NCBI RefSeq assembly: GCF_016881005.1 | Contig: NZ_JACOPV010000001.1 | Span: 310,001-374,000 of the forward strand | DNA length: 64,000 bases | From: Pseudomonas arcuscaelestis | Lineage (GTDB): Bacteria > Pseudomonadota > Gammaproteobacteria > Pseudomonadales > Pseudomonadaceae | Direction: 5' to 3' | Part shown: positions 37,503-49,523 of the stretch, one piece after another | Layout: each line of letters begins with the position of its first letter | How positions within the stretch are numbered: the stretch's first letter is position 1 | Notes under the pieces: model-generated | Seen by the model: the letters and a program-made list of their open reading frames with translations, nothing else | Told to the model about the DNA's origin: nothing | Databases searched by the model: none | Program-made: the position numbers and the translations under genes

Positions 37503-37552
37503 ATTACAGTTTTGTCACCTGCACCCGCCACCATTGATTACAGAATTGTAAT
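37503..37552. promoter_or_regulatory. Paired CopR/CzcR-like inverted repeats between porin and czcCBA
   Basis: ATTACA-GAAT-TGTAAT (37537-37552) is a perfect 6+6 inverted repeat. A second copy ATTACA-GTTT-TGTCAC (37503-37518) with two mismatches lies 34 bp away. Sites of this TTACA...TGTAA form are bound by OmpR-type heavy-metal regulators. No regulator pair of this kind is encoded in the window. The rest of the 305-bp gap shows no gene. Confidence 0.55.
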
Positions 37553-37674
37553 GTTCCAGCCACGCCTGTGATAGCTAGCGCTTATTAGAGTGCCAGCACC
37601 TATTCCGTTGGGCTTGGCTGTTGTCCCGGCGTTCTCGCCAAGCTCTCGAAAGTTTGCGCTCGAGGACCCTACTA

Positions 37675-38946
37675 GTGCCCTGGTACAGCCGAAATGCCTT
37701 GTTCAAGATCCCTGTTTCCTGGAAGTGCGCCGCGCTCTGCACACTCGTAGTTGGGGCAATCACCCCGACAGCATTCGCTCAGCAGACCATCAGCCTGTCC
37801 GAGGCACTGACCACTGCCATGGAGGCAAATCCCGATCTGGCGGCAGCGCGTCAGGAAATAGGCATCGCCCAGGGCGCTCGCCAGCAAGCAGGACTTATCC
37901 CCAACCCCGAGCTTTCATACGAGGTCGAGGACACCGATCGTGACACCAGTACCACTACCGTCACCCTCGCCCAACCGCTGGAACTGGGCGGTAAGCGGTC
38001 TGCCCGAATCGAAGTGGCGACGTTTGGCCAGAGCATCGCTCAGATGGCATTGGAACGCAGTGTGAACAGCCTGCGAGCAGACGTCGTGCAAGCGTTCTAC
38101 GCCGCCCTGCGTGCGCAAGCCGGTGTCGAGTTGGCCAATCAGTCGCTAGCGCTTACAGAACGTGGATTGCGCATTGTCGACGGTCGCGTCAGTTCTGGGA
38201 AATCGTCACCGGTAGAGGCGACTAGGGCCCAGGTGCAACTGGCGGAAGCCAAGCTGCAACTGCGCCGTGCGCAAACAGATAAAGCCAATGCCTATCAACA
38301 GTTGGCCCAAGTGACCGGAAATGCCGTTACCGTATTCGACCGGCTCGACTCTCCCTCCTTGTCCCCGGGTATGCCACCACGCTCGGCAACGTTGTTGAGC
38401 ACGCTTGAGCAAACCGCCGAGATGCGCCAAGCACTTGCGCAGATCGACCAAAGCGACGCCTCGCTGGGTTCGGAAAAGGCCCAGCGCATCCCAAATTTAA
38501 CGGTGAGCGTGGGCAGCCAATATGACCGCTCGGTTCGCGAGCAGGTCAACGTCGTCGGACTGTCGATGCCCCTACCGCTGTTCGATCGTAACCAAGGCAA
38601 CATTCTTTCTGCTGCGCGCCGCGCCGATCAGGCCCGCGACCAACGAAACGCTGTGGAGTTGAGGCTGCGCAGCGAAACCCAGACAGCGCTTAACCAATGG
38701 ACCACCGCCATGCAGGAGGTTGAGTCCTACGACAAGAGCATCCTGCCCTCGGCCCAGCAAGCAGTCGACACCGCAACCCGCGGCTTTGAGATGGGCAAAT
38801 TCGGTTTTATCGAAGTACTGGATGCCCAGCGCACGTTGATCACCGCTCGCAGCCAGTACCTCGGCTCCCTGGAAGCTGCAACCAACGCTCGTGCTCAGGT
38901 GGAAAGGGTTTTTGGCGACCTCGGGGCGCTTGCCGTCAGCCGTTGA
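37675..38946 (+). CDS. czcC: CzcC-like outer-membrane factor of heavy-metal efflux
   Basis: TolC-type outer-membrane channel of a tripartite Co/Zn/Cd efflux pump, 423 residues. It has a signal sequence (CAALCTLVVGAITPTAFA) and two repeated OEP domains: ISLSEALTTAMEANPDLAAARQE with AGLIPNPELSYEVED, and LRSETQTALNQWTTA with FEMGKFGFIEVLDAQRTL. The start is a GTG with GAGGA 9 bp upstream; a longer TTG frame has no such site. It is first of czcC-czcB-czcA, downstream of the metal-regulator-like boxes. Confidence 0.93.
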   Translation: MPWYSRNALFKIPVSWKCAALCTLVVGAITPTAFAQQTISLSEALTTAMEANPDLAAARQEIGIAQGARQQAGLIPNPELSYEVEDTDRDTSTTTVTLAQPLELGGKRSARIEVATFGQSIAQMALERSVNSLRADVVQAFYAALRAQAGVELANQSLALTERGLRIVDGRVSSGKSSPVEATRAQVQLAEAKLQLRRAQTDKANAYQQLAQVTGNAVTVFDRLDSPSLSPGMPPRSATLLSTLEQTAEMRQALAQIDQSDASLGSEKAQRIPNLTVSVGSQYDRSVREQVNVVGLSMPLPLFDRNQGNILSAARRADQARDQRNAVELRLRSETQTALNQWTTAMQEVESYDKSILPSAQQAVDTATRGFEMGKFGFIEVLDAQRTLITARSQYLGSLEAATNARAQVERVFGDLGALAVSR

Positions 38947-39014
38947 GCAGACCAGACATTTTCTTCGGCATGCGCGCCTGAACGCATCCATGCCTACGAT
39001 CAGCAGGAGTAACA

Positions 39015-40253
39015 ATGGATACGAAACGCAAGTTCGCCCTTGCCGTTGCCGTGGTGGCAGCCCTGGGGTTTGGCAGCCTAGCCTGGGATTCCAACGCCAA
39101 GCAGCAGGTCCCCGGCAGTGCCGAGCACGGCGAGGAAGATGGTCATGACCATGACCCAAAAGCTTTGCCAAGCGCAGGCCAGCAGGGCGATGAAGATGCT
39201 CACCGAGAAGCTGGGCATGACGAGGAAGGCAAGCTGACGCTCAGTGCCGAGCAGATCAAGACTGCCGGGATCGAACTGGTCGTTGCCGCGCCCAGGGAGC
39301 TGGGTATGATTGCCAGCTTTCCTGGCGAAATTCGCTTCAACGAAGACCTCACCGCACACATCGTTCCGCGGGTTCCAGGGGTTGTAGAAAGCGTTCATGC
39401 CAATCTGGGAGAGTCGGTCAAAAAAGGCCAACTGCTTGCGGTGATTGCCAGTCAGCAGATTTCCGATTTGCGTAGCGAACAGCAAGCAGCCCAGCGTCGA
39501 ATGGAACTGGCACGCCTGACCTTCGAGCGCGAGAAACAACTTTGGCAGGACAAGATCTCTGCTGAGCAAGACTACCTGCAAGCACGCCAAGCGATGCAGG
39601 AAGCGGAAATTTCCCTGGCCAATGCGCGACAAAAAGTGGCGGCCATCGGCGCCTCAGTCAGTTCTGCAGGTGGTAATCGCTACGAGCTACGCGCGCCCTT
39701 CAACGCTGTTGTCGTTGAAAAGCATCTGGCCATTGGCGAAGTGGTCAGCGAAGCCACCAATGCCTTCATTCTGTCCGACCTGAGCCAGGTGTGGGCCACC
39801 TTTGCCGTTCCTCCTGGCGAACTGAGCAAGGTCGTGAGTGGGCGCGAAGTCAGAGTCTCTTCACCCGATATGAATGCCCAGGTGGATGGCAGGATTGGCT
39901 ACGTCGGCAGTTTGCTCGGCGAGCAGAATCGCGCTGCCACCGTGCGGGTGACGTTGACTAATCCAAACGGTGCCTGGCGCCCGGGCTTGTTCGTGAACAT
40001 TGCCGTCACGGTACAGACCACGCGCGCAGCGGTCGCCGTTCCGGAGTCTGCGGTGCAAACCGTAGAGGAAAAACCTTCTGTATTTGCCCGTACATCCGAC
40101 GGCTTCGACACCCTCCCAGTGAAACTGGGTCGTCGTGATGAAGGCTTTGTGGAAATCACCGAGGGCCTCGCGCCCGGTACCCAAGTAGCAGCAAGTGGCA
40201 GCTTCACGCTCAAGTCCGAGCTTGGCAAAGCGTCCGCCGAGCACAGCCACTGA
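39015..40253 (+). CDS. czcB: CzcB-like periplasmic adaptor of heavy-metal efflux
   Basis: Membrane-fusion protein (412 residues) linking the RND pump to the outer-membrane factor. It has an N-terminal anchor helix (FALAVAVVAALGFGSLAW), then a His/Asp/Glu-rich segment (residues about 38-72: AEHGEEDGHDHD and EDAHREAGHDEE) suited to metal binding, lipoyl halves PRVPGVVESVHANLGESVKKGQ and YELRAPFNAVVVEKHLAIGEVV around a coiled-coil hairpin, and beta-barrel and membrane-proximal domains. His-rich ends (also SAEHSH at the C-terminus) are typical of divalent-metal CzcB proteins. The gene lies 68 bp after czcC. Confidence 0.94.
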   Translation: MDTKRKFALAVAVVAALGFGSLAWDSNAKQQVPGSAEHGEEDGHDHDPKALPSAGQQGDEDAHREAGHDEEGKLTLSAEQIKTAGIELVVAAPRELGMIASFPGEIRFNEDLTAHIVPRVPGVVESVHANLGESVKKGQLLAVIASQQISDLRSEQQAAQRRMELARLTFEREKQLWQDKISAEQDYLQARQAMQEAEISLANARQKVAAIGASVSSAGGNRYELRAPFNAVVVEKHLAIGEVVSEATNAFILSDLSQVWATFAVPPGELSKVVSGREVRVSSPDMNAQVDGRIGYVGSLLGEQNRAATVRVTLTNPNGAWRPGLFVNIAVTVQTTRAAVAVPESAVQTVEEKPSVFARTSDGFDTLPVKLGRRDEGFVEITEGLAPGTQVAASGSFTLKSELGKASAEHSH

Positions 40254-40271
40254 TGCGAATGGAAGAGGTGA

Positions 40272-43433
<3,162 letters not shown>

Positions 43434-43451
43434 TGCCTGCTTGAAATGAGC

Positions 43452-43476
43452 GCCCACAACGCCTGTTGTGGGCTTT
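43452..43476 (+). terminator. Terminator after czcA
   Basis: A 9-bp perfect stem GCCCACAAC / GTTGTGGGC with a 4-nt loop, followed by a short TTT run, starting 18 bp after the czcA stop codon. Confidence 0.75.
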
Positions 43477-43595
43477 GGCCGGGAAAGATCCTGGTGCAGC
43501 CGACACTACACAAACGCATCCGCTCGCTTGATGAGATGATCTGCTGACCCGCACCATCGGTGAACGCAGTACCCTGAAGCTGAAGAAACCGCATG

Positions 43596-43630
43596 ACCCA
43601 CGCCTGTTACTGGAAGTAAAAGGCGTGGGT
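43596..43630. other. Long imperfect hairpin between czcA and the chemoreceptor gene
   Basis: ACCCACGCCT and AGGCGTGGGT enclose a G/A mismatch and an inner TTACT / AGTAA stem, giving a 15-bp imperfect hairpin 19 bp beyond the chemoreceptor stop codon. No T tract follows on either strand. It may serve as a terminator or belong to decayed mobile DNA; 43504-43648 has a short Leu/Lys-rich frame that vaguely recalls an IS110-type transposase end. Confidence 0.45.
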
Positions 43631-43648
43631 ATTTGGCACTGAAACGGC

Positions 43649-45523
43649 TTAGATACGGAAACTGCCAACCAGATGCTTCAAGCGTGTAGCCTGTTGCTCA
43701 AGGTCAGCGCAGGCGCGCAGGGTCGACTGCAGGTTCTCCACGCCTTCCTGGTTCAGCATGTTGATTTCGTTGATGTCCATGTTGATCGACTCAACCACGG
43801 CGGTTTGTTCTTCAGTGGCGGTAGCAACAGACTGGTTCATACCATCGATTTCGCCAATGCGCAGGGTTACGCTGCCAAGACGCTCGCCCGCCTGATTGGC
43901 GATTTCGACACTGTCCTGGCTGTGGCGCTGGCTCTGCCCCATAGTGTCAACTGACTCGCGAGCGCCTACCTGCAGCTCCTCGATCATGTTCTGCACCTGC
44001 TGTGCAGACTCCTGGGTGCGATGCGCAAGGTTGCGCACTTCATCGGCGACCACAGCAAAACCGCGACCGGCTTCGCCCGCCCGAGCAGCTTCGATCGCGG
44101 CGTTGAGCGCCAGCAGGTTGGTTTGCTGGGAAATGCTGGTGATCACTTCGAGTATCTGGCCGATATTCACCGTCTTGTTGTTGAGCGTTTCGATGTGCGA
44201 GCTCGAGGTGCAGATCAGGTCCGAGAGACGGTTCATGGCGGCGATGCTGCGATCGACCACCTGCTGACCTTCTTCTGCCAGGTGACGTGCCGAACTTGCT
44301 TGCTGCGAAGCCTGGGCAGCGTTGTGGGCAATTTCCTGCGCCGCAGCGCCAAGCTCATTGATCGCGGCCGCCACGCTGTTGGTACGATTGGATTGCTCGT
44401 CAGAATTGACCATCGAAGAGTTCGAGGCACTGACCACGCGCAGCGCGACTTCATTGACTTGTTCGGTAGCCGAGGAAACCTCACGGATCGAGGTGTGAAT
44501 ACGTTCGACAAAACGGTTGAACGCCTTACCCAGGTCACCGAATTCGTCCTGACTGTGAATGGCCAGGCGCTTGGTTAGATCACCTTCACCTTCGGCGATG
44601 TCCTCCATGGCGCGGGTCATGGTCAGCAGCGGTTGCAGCAATACTCGAATCAGCAAGCCAAGCAGGCCGATAATGATGGCCAGCGCGATCACAGTGGCAA
44701 TGATTGCAGAGGTGCGAAACTCACTGAGCATTGCGTAGGCCTTGTCCTTATCGATGGACAAGCCAATGTACCAGTTGGCCGACGGCAGGCCTGTGATCGG
44801 CGTGAAGGTCAGCAGACGGTCCTGGCCGTCTACCTGAACCTCAGTCAGCTCAGCGGACAGTTTAGGTGTGCGTCCTGGGTACAGATCCGCTAACGACTTC
44901 ATCACCAGTGATTGATCCGGATGGACCAGAATCTTGCCTTGGTCGTTAACCAGGAAGGCGTATCCCATGCCGCCAAATTTCAGCGAGTTGATGATTTGCA
45001 CCAGGCCGTCCAGCGACAGGTCGCCACCAACCACACCAACGCTACTGGACACTTTGCTCAAGATGCCAATGACCATCTTGTTGGTGGTCAGGTCAATGTA
45101 AGGTTCAGTGAGCACGGCACCACTGGCAGCCATCCCATCCTTGTACCAAGGCCGCGTCCGCGGATCGTAACCCTCAGGCATCGTGGAATCCGGCCGAACG
45201 CTAAAGCCACCGTCAACCTTACCCAGGTACACGGTGAGGAAGCTCGAAATCAGGGCTTTCTGACCCATCAGGGTTTCAGCATCAGTGGGATCCTGGGCAA
45301 TATTCTGCCCCAGGTTTTCCACCAGACTGATCCGCCCTTCCAACAGATTGCGGATGTTAGTAGAGGTCGATTCGCCCATTTCAGCCAGGTAATTTTCCAG
45401 GCTGGTGCGAGTGGCATTACGCTGCAGGTAGTCGTTGTACAAAGTGAAAAGGGCGAAAGCGAGCATTACGATCAATGACGCGGCAATCAAAATTTTGTGA
45501 CTGAAACGAAGACTTCTGTTCAT
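43649..45523 (-). CDS. Methyl-accepting chemotaxis protein, amino-acid-type dCache
   Basis: Transmembrane chemoreceptor of 624 residues: span 1 ([19 protein letters not shown]), periplasmic dCache_1 domain (about 40-270), span 2 ([21 protein letters not shown]), HAMP (about 295-350) and signalling domain with hairpin tip [20 protein letters not shown] and [16 protein letters not shown]. The ligand region has [18 protein letters not shown] and GVVGGDLSL, matching the Arg-Trp-Tyr...Tyr...Asp pattern of amino-acid or amine receptors such as PctA and McpA. The exact ligand is not predictable. No C-terminal CheR-binding pentapeptide is visible. A FliA-like promoter precedes it. Confidence 0.95.
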   Translation of the reverse strand: MNRSLRFSHKILIAASLIVMLAFALFTLYNDYLQRNATRTSLENYLAEMGESTSTNIRNLLEGRISLVENLGQNIAQDPTDAETLMGQKALISSFLTVYLGKVDGGFSVRPDSTMPEGYDPRTRPWYKDGMAASGAVLTEPYIDLTTNKMVIGILSKVSSSVGVVGGDLSLDGLVQIINSLKFGGMGYAFLVNDQGKILVHPDQSLVMKSLADLYPGRTPKLSAELTEVQVDGQDRLLTFTPITGLPSANWYIGLSIDKDKAYAMLSEFRTSAIIATVIALAIIIGLLGLLIRVLLQPLLTMTRAMEDIAEGEGDLTKRLAIHSQDEFGDLGKAFNRFVERIHTSIREVSSATEQVNEVALRVVSASNSSMVNSDEQSNRTNSVAAAINELGAAAQEIAHNAAQASQQASSARHLAEEGQQVVDRSIAAMNRLSDLICTSSSHIETLNNKTVNIGQILEVITSISQQTNLLALNAAIEAARAGEAGRGFAVVADEVRNLAHRTQESAQQVQNMIEELQVGARESVDTMGQSQRHSQDSVEIANQAGERLGSVTLRIGEIDGMNQSVATATEEQTAVVESINMDINEINMLNQEGVENLQSTLRACADLEQQATRLKHLVGSFRI

Positions 45524-45935
45524 GGGGCGTGAGTTCACTCGTCTTTGCGGGGCGTTTGCACGGTATCGGCCGTGAGGGGGCACATCTTGAGCGCACCATG
45601 ATGGCTATTTGCCACTCAAGGTCAAGACCAAGGACCCGCTGATTGAATACCGTCCCTGCGGCACTAATCAGCCAAGCTAGCGGTGCGTTACACAGCATCA
45701 ACGTCATGTCGACAAAGGTAGCCGGCCCGAAAGGCAGAAACATGAGTAAATCCTTCGATTGCGCTCGAACTCAATCACGCCATTTTTGACCGGGGATGAA
45801 ATGCGAAGGTGTTCCGACCTATCGACCTCGCCCCCGAGCAAGTCGCCGACTGATCGAGGAAAAACGCAGCACCGTCGTCGGCAGATAATGACGATCCTGT
45901 AGCCAGCATCCATGCACTCTTGTCTATCTATCACG
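45524..45935. other. 412-bp gap upstream of the chemoreceptor gene
   Basis: Apart from the FliA-like promoter, I find no gene with a start signal, no clear repeat and no terminator here. Short open frames on both strands lack ribosome-binding sites. Base composition is somewhat lower in GC than the flanking genes, as expected for non-coding DNA. Confidence 0.5.
45563..45590 (-). promoter_or_regulatory. FliA (sigma-28)-like promoter of the chemoreceptor gene
   Basis: On the minus strand TCAAG-N15-GCCGATAC resembles the sigma-28 pattern (TAAA/TCAA - GCCGATAA), with one extra spacer base and C in place of the final A. The -10 ends 40 bp before the ATG. This would tie the receptor to motility expression. 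Confidence 0.45.
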
Positions 45936-46274
45936 TTAGAGGGGCTTGAGACGGTTGCCTCTGACACTTACTTGCTGGCCGATCTGGAATCTGCCATTTG
46001 GCGAGCGCACAGTTCGCTCGTGCCCCTGCTCGTCGCGCACAACATAAGCACGGCCGCTGGCACCGGTCACCTCTTGAACCTCAGCACCGCCCAAGGCCCC
46101 GATCCCTGCACCGACCAGAGCGCCAATTGGCCCTCCAAGCGCCCCTCCAAGTAACACTCCTGACCCGGCGCCGAAACCACCACCTACAGTATTGTCGGGT
46201 ACCTCAGAAATAACTTCGTCAGCCAAGGCCGACGCACATAGCAACATGCAGCAGAATGCAATTACTTCACGCAT
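45936..46274 (-). CDS. Small exported glycine-zipper protein
   Basis: Protein of 112 residues with a signal peptide (MREVIAFCCMLLCASALA). The central Gly-rich stretch GGGFGAGSGVLLGGALGG and PIGALVGAGIGALGGAEV follows the GxxxGxxxG glycine-zipper pattern of outer-membrane lipoproteins of the 17-kDa type. The two Cys are in a hydrophobic run (FCCMLLCASALA) that is only loosely lipobox-like, so lipidation is uncertain. The C-terminal domain (VVRDEQGHERTVRSPNGRFQIGQQVSVRG) resembles the small SH3-like tail of such proteins. It stands alone, with GGAG upstream of the ATG. Confidence 0.8.
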   Translation of the reverse strand: MREVIAFCCMLLCASALADEVISEVPDNTVGGGFGAGSGVLLGGALGGPIGALVGAGIGALGGAEVQEVTGASGRAYVVRDEQGHERTVRSPNGRFQIGQQVSVRGNRLKPL

Positions 46275-46722
46275 AGGTTTCTCCAATGGACTTTAAAAAG
46301 CAGACTACGCTCCTCAAAAACCATGCCAGAAAAAACCCTTTTTAAATCAATGCATAGATTGCCGCTGGGTAGAATTTACCGTCCTCTGCCGAGGTTAAAT
46401 TGACCATGAAAAGGTACTAAAAACCCGACCTCGTAGTGGCTGCATAGCTTCAAACTTTCCTCGACACCATGCCTGCCGTTTCGCTAGTACATCCCCAGCC
46501 GATCAAGCGCATTGTCGGTAAGAACCTCCTGCCATCCGTGTATTTATAGGAGTTGGATTCGCAACAGCATGAGTTGCCGGTCCCCAGGGTGCAGGAAGGG
46601 TGAGGGAGTCGAGAGCCGGGCAAAGGGTCGGGAGCATCGCAGGAGGCGATGAGATGGACCTCACCGGCTCCTGCTACAGCTTTAATTCTCTAAAACCAAT
46701 GTGCCTAAAACAGCCACAGTCG
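46275..46722. other. 448-bp gap downstream of glmS with GGA-rich hairpin segment
   Basis: No protein gene is evident. On the plus strand 46546-46660 has several GGA triplets (TAGGAG, TTGGAT, CAGGAA, GGGAGT, GGGAGC, CAGGAGG, ATGGAC). One sits in the loop of CATCGC-AGGAG-GCGATG (46634-46650), enclosed by an outer GAGCCGG / CCGGCTC pair (46613-46670). This looks like structured RNA but lacks a recognised promoter or GacA box. The part next to glmS includes the predicted attTn7. Confidence 0.4.
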
Positions 46723-46760
46723 TCACTCAACCGTTACAGATTTGGCCAAGTTACGCGGCT
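46693..46760 (-). other. Predicted attTn7 site at the glmS 3' end, unoccupied
   Basis: TnsD recognises the last codons of glmS (here encoding LAKSVTVE) and directs Tn7 to about 25 bp past the stop. That position falls near 46698. No Tn7 end (TGTGGGCGG type) or tns gene is present in the following gap, so the site looks empty. Assignment rests on the known Tn7 rule, not on a seen insertion. Confidence 0.6.
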
Positions 46761-48558
46761 GGTCGACGTCGGTGCCTTTGAGTACGGCCACGTAGTACGA
46801 CAGCAGTTGCAGGGGAATGGTGTACAGAATCGGCGCCAAGGCATCGATGATGTGCGGTACGGCAATTACGTGAGTACCTTCACCATTGCTCATTCCGGCG
46901 GCCTCATCAGCGAAGACGATCAGTTGACCGCCACGGGCGCGGACTTCCTGCAGGTTGGACTTGAGCTTTTCCAGCAGTTCATTGTTCGGTGCCACAGTGA
47001 CCACGGGCATGTCGTTGTCTACCAACGCCAGCGGACCATGCTTGAGCTCACCGGCTGGGTAGGCTTCTGCGTGGATATAGGAGATTTCCTTGAGCTTGAG
47101 TGCTCCCTCCATCGCGACTGGGAACTGCGCGCCCCGGCCAAGAAACAAGGTGTGGTGTTTGTCGGCAAACAGCTCAGCGGTTTTCTCGACGATGGCATCC
47201 ATGGCCAAGGCTTCACCCAGGCGAGTTGGCAAGCGGCGCAGTTCTTCGACCAGTTCGGCCTCGACACCAGCAGCCAAGCTTCCACGAACCTGGCCCAAGG
47301 ACAGGGTCAGCAGCATCAGCGATACCAACTGGGTGGTGAAGGCTTTGGTCGATGCCACGCCAATTTCCGGACCGGCCTGGGTCAGCAGCGTCAGGTCTGA
47401 CTCACGTACCAGCGAGCTGATGCCAACGTTGCAGATCGCCAGGCTGCCGAGGAAGCCAAGCTCCTTGGCGTTGCGCAAGGCTGCCAGGGTGTCTGCAGTT
47501 TCGCCCGACTGGGAGATGGAAACGAACAGGGTATCGGGCTGTACCACCACTTTGCGGTAGCGGAACTCGCTGGCTACTTCGACCTGGCAAGGAATACCGG
47601 CCAGTTCTTCCAACCAGTAACGCGCAACCATGCCGGCGTGGTAGCTGGTGCCGCAAGCAACAATCTGTACGTTGCGCACTTTGGCGAACAGTTCTGCGGC
47701 CTGTGGACCGAAAGCCTGGACCATAACGTGGTCCTTGCCCAAGCGCCCTTCCAGGGTGCGTTGGACGACAGTCGGTTGCTCGTGGATTTCCTTGAGCATG
47801 AAGTGGCGATACGTGCCCTTATCAGCAGCCTCGGCGCCTTCGTGGTACTGCACGGTCTCGCGCTGCACCTGTTTACCGGACAAATCCCAGATGGTTACCT
47901 GGTCACGGCGAATCTCGGCGATGTCGCCTTCTTCCAGGTACATGAAACGGTCAGTGACCTGACGCAGGGCCAGTTGATCCGAAGCCAGGAAGTTCTCGCC
48001 ATGACCCAAGCCAATGACCAACGGGCTGCCACTACGAGCAGCCAACAGGCGATCAGGCTGATGCGCGCTGATCACTGCCAGGCCGTAGGCACCGTGCAAT
48101 TGCTTTACGGTCGCTTTCAGGGCGTCGGCCAGATCTGGAATGGTCTTCAGGGTGTGGTGCAACAGGTGGACGATGACCTCAGTGTCGGTCTCGGAGCTGA
48201 ATACGTAGCCCATGCCCTTGAGCTGCTCACGCAGCGCTTCGTGGTTTTCGATGATGCCATTATGTACTACAGCCAATTCATGACCGGAAAAATGCGGGTG
48301 CGCATTGCCCTCGGTAGGCGCGCCGTGCGTCGCCCAACGGGTATGGGCAATACCCAACGTACCGGCCAGCGGTTCAGCGGCTACAGCGGCTTCAAGTTCA
48401 CTGACCTTACCGATACGGCGGCGGCGCTCGAGAACCCCTTGCTGGGTGAGAACCGCCAGACCTGCGCTGTCATAGCCGCGATATTCCAGGCGCTTGAGCC
48501 CTTCGATCAGGATAGTGGTGATGTTGCGTTCAGCGACGGCGCCAACGATTCCACACAT
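46723..48558 (-). CDS. glmS: Glutamine-fructose-6-phosphate aminotransferase (isomerising)
   Basis: Makes glucosamine 6-phosphate from fructose 6-phosphate and glutamine, the entry to UDP-GlcNAc for peptidoglycan and LPS. It is 611 residues: N-terminal glutaminase domain with nucleophile Cys after the initiator (MCGIVGAVA), [10 protein letters not shown] and NGIIENH; C-terminal two SIS domains with [18 protein letters not shown] and the closing LAKSVTVE. Met was set at MCGIVG because Cys must be residue 1 after processing. The ATG overlaps the glmR stop by one base, so no leader RNA such as a glmS ribozyme can exist here. Confidence 0.97.
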   Translation of the reverse strand: MCGIVGAVAERNITTILIEGLKRLEYRGYDSAGLAVLTQQGVLERRRRIGKVSELEAAVAAEPLAGTLGIAHTRWATHGAPTEGNAHPHFSGHELAVVHNGIIENHEALREQLKGMGYVFSSETDTEVIVHLLHHTLKTIPDLADALKATVKQLHGAYGLAVISAHQPDRLLAARSGSPLVIGLGHGENFLASDQLALRQVTDRFMYLEEGDIAEIRRDQVTIWDLSGKQVQRETVQYHEGAEAADKGTYRHFMLKEIHEQPTVVQRTLEGRLGKDHVMVQAFGPQAAELFAKVRNVQIVACGTSYHAGMVARYWLEELAGIPCQVEVASEFRYRKVVVQPDTLFVSISQSGETADTLAALRNAKELGFLGSLAICNVGISSLVRESDLTLLTQAGPEIGVASTKAFTTQLVSLMLLTLSLGQVRGSLAAGVEAELVEELRRLPTRLGEALAMDAIVEKTAELFADKHHTLFLGRGAQFPVAMEGALKLKEISYIHAEAYPAGELKHGPLALVDNDMPVVTVAPNNELLEKLKSNLQEVRARGGQLIVFADEAAGMSNGEGTHVIAVPHIIDALAPILYTIPLQLLSYYVAVLKGTDVDQPRNLAKSVTVE

Positions 48559-49337
48559 TAGTTTTGCTCCTTGGAGAGTGCGGCACAAATCACATGGACG
48601 CCGCGGGCTTCAATTTGTTTACGCGCCTCATCGCAAAGGCGCTCATCGGTAATAAGGGTACTGACGCTGCTCCACGGCAGCTCGAGATTGGGAATCTTGC
48701 GCCCAACCTTGTCCGACTCCACCATCACGATCACTTCTCGGGCCACTTCAGCCATTACCCGGCTCAGACCGAGCAGCTCATTGAAGGTGGTGGTGCCGCG
48801 CGCCAGATCGATGCCATCAGCACCAATGAAAAGCTGGTCGAAATCGTAAGAACGCAGAACCTGCTCGGCTACCTGCCCCTGGAACGACTCGGAATGCGGG
48901 TCCCAGGTGCCGCCGGTCATCAACAACACCGGTTCGTGTTCAAGCTCACTCAAGGCGCGTGCGACATTCAGCGAGTTGGTCATCACCACCAGGCCAGGCT
49001 GGTGGCCGAGCTCGGGGATCATCGCCGCCGTAGTGCTACCGCTGTCGATAATGATGCGCGCGTGTTCACGGATACGTTCGACGGCGGCCCGGGCGATAGC
49101 CTGCTTATAAAGGGAGACGGGCTGACTCTGATCGGCGATCAGCTCCTGCGGCATGGTTACCGCCCCCCCGTAGCGGCGCAGGAGCAAGCCGTTGGCTTCC
49201 AGGGCCGCCAGATCCTTACGAATGGTGACTTCCGATGTTTCGAAACGCTTGGCCAGGGCATCAACGCTCACTTCCCCCTGCTCGTTAAGCAAGGCGAGGA
49301 TATTGTGTCGACGCTGGGGGGTATTACGTTTCGACAT
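48558..49337 (-). CDS. glmR: DeoR-family regulator GlmR
   Basis: Transcriptional regulator (259 residues) of amino-sugar metabolism. N-terminal Deo[28 protein letters not shown] (read in parts) with [14 protein letters not shown]-terminal sugar-phosphate sensor has [33 protein letters not shown] and [12 protein letters not shown], the DeoR-type phosphosugar-binding signatures. It is directly upstream of and coupled to glmS, as PA5550/glmR is. It likely senses an amino-sugar phosphate and tunes glmS; this role is inferred from family and neighbourhood. Confidence 0.93.
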   Translation of the reverse strand: MSKRNTPQRRHNILALLNEQGEVSVDALAKRFETSEVTIRKDLAALEANGLLLRRYGGAVTMPQELIADQSQPVSLYKQAIARAAVERIREHARIIIDSGSTTAAMIPELGHQPGLVVMTNSLNVARALSELEHEPVLLMTGGTWDPHSESFQGQVAEQVLRSYDFDQLFIGADGIDLARGTTTFNELLGLSRVMAEVAREVIVMVESDKVGRKIPNLELPWSSVSTLITDERLCDEARKQIEARGVHVICAALSKEQN

Positions 49338-49467
49338 GGCGTGCTTAAGTTTCGTTTCGAAAGTTAGTAATGCCAATCAAAACCTAAAGGATGAAATGCG
49401 TCAAGCACAGAGATGAAATTTCCATCTGTGAGTAACCTGAGTCGATCCGGCTATTTATCCACAGAAT

Positions 49468-49503
49468 AAAAAAGGCCGACTTATACACAATCCAGTCGGC
49501 CTT
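49468..49503 (-). terminator. Terminator after glmU
   Basis: Stem AAGGCCGACT / AGTCGGCCTT (10 bp) with a 12-nt loop. Read on the minus strand it ends in six T, 21 bp beyond the glmU stop. A perfect DnaA-box 9-mer lies just outside it (49455-49463). Confidence 0.9.
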
Positions 49504-49523
49504 CCTATTCAGCTGTGCATAAC

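Noticed and set aside
48540..48600. Possible glmS ribozyme or leader RNA
   Set aside because: The glmS start codon overlaps the glmR stop codon, leaving no leader. The ribozyme class is found in Gram-positive bacteria.
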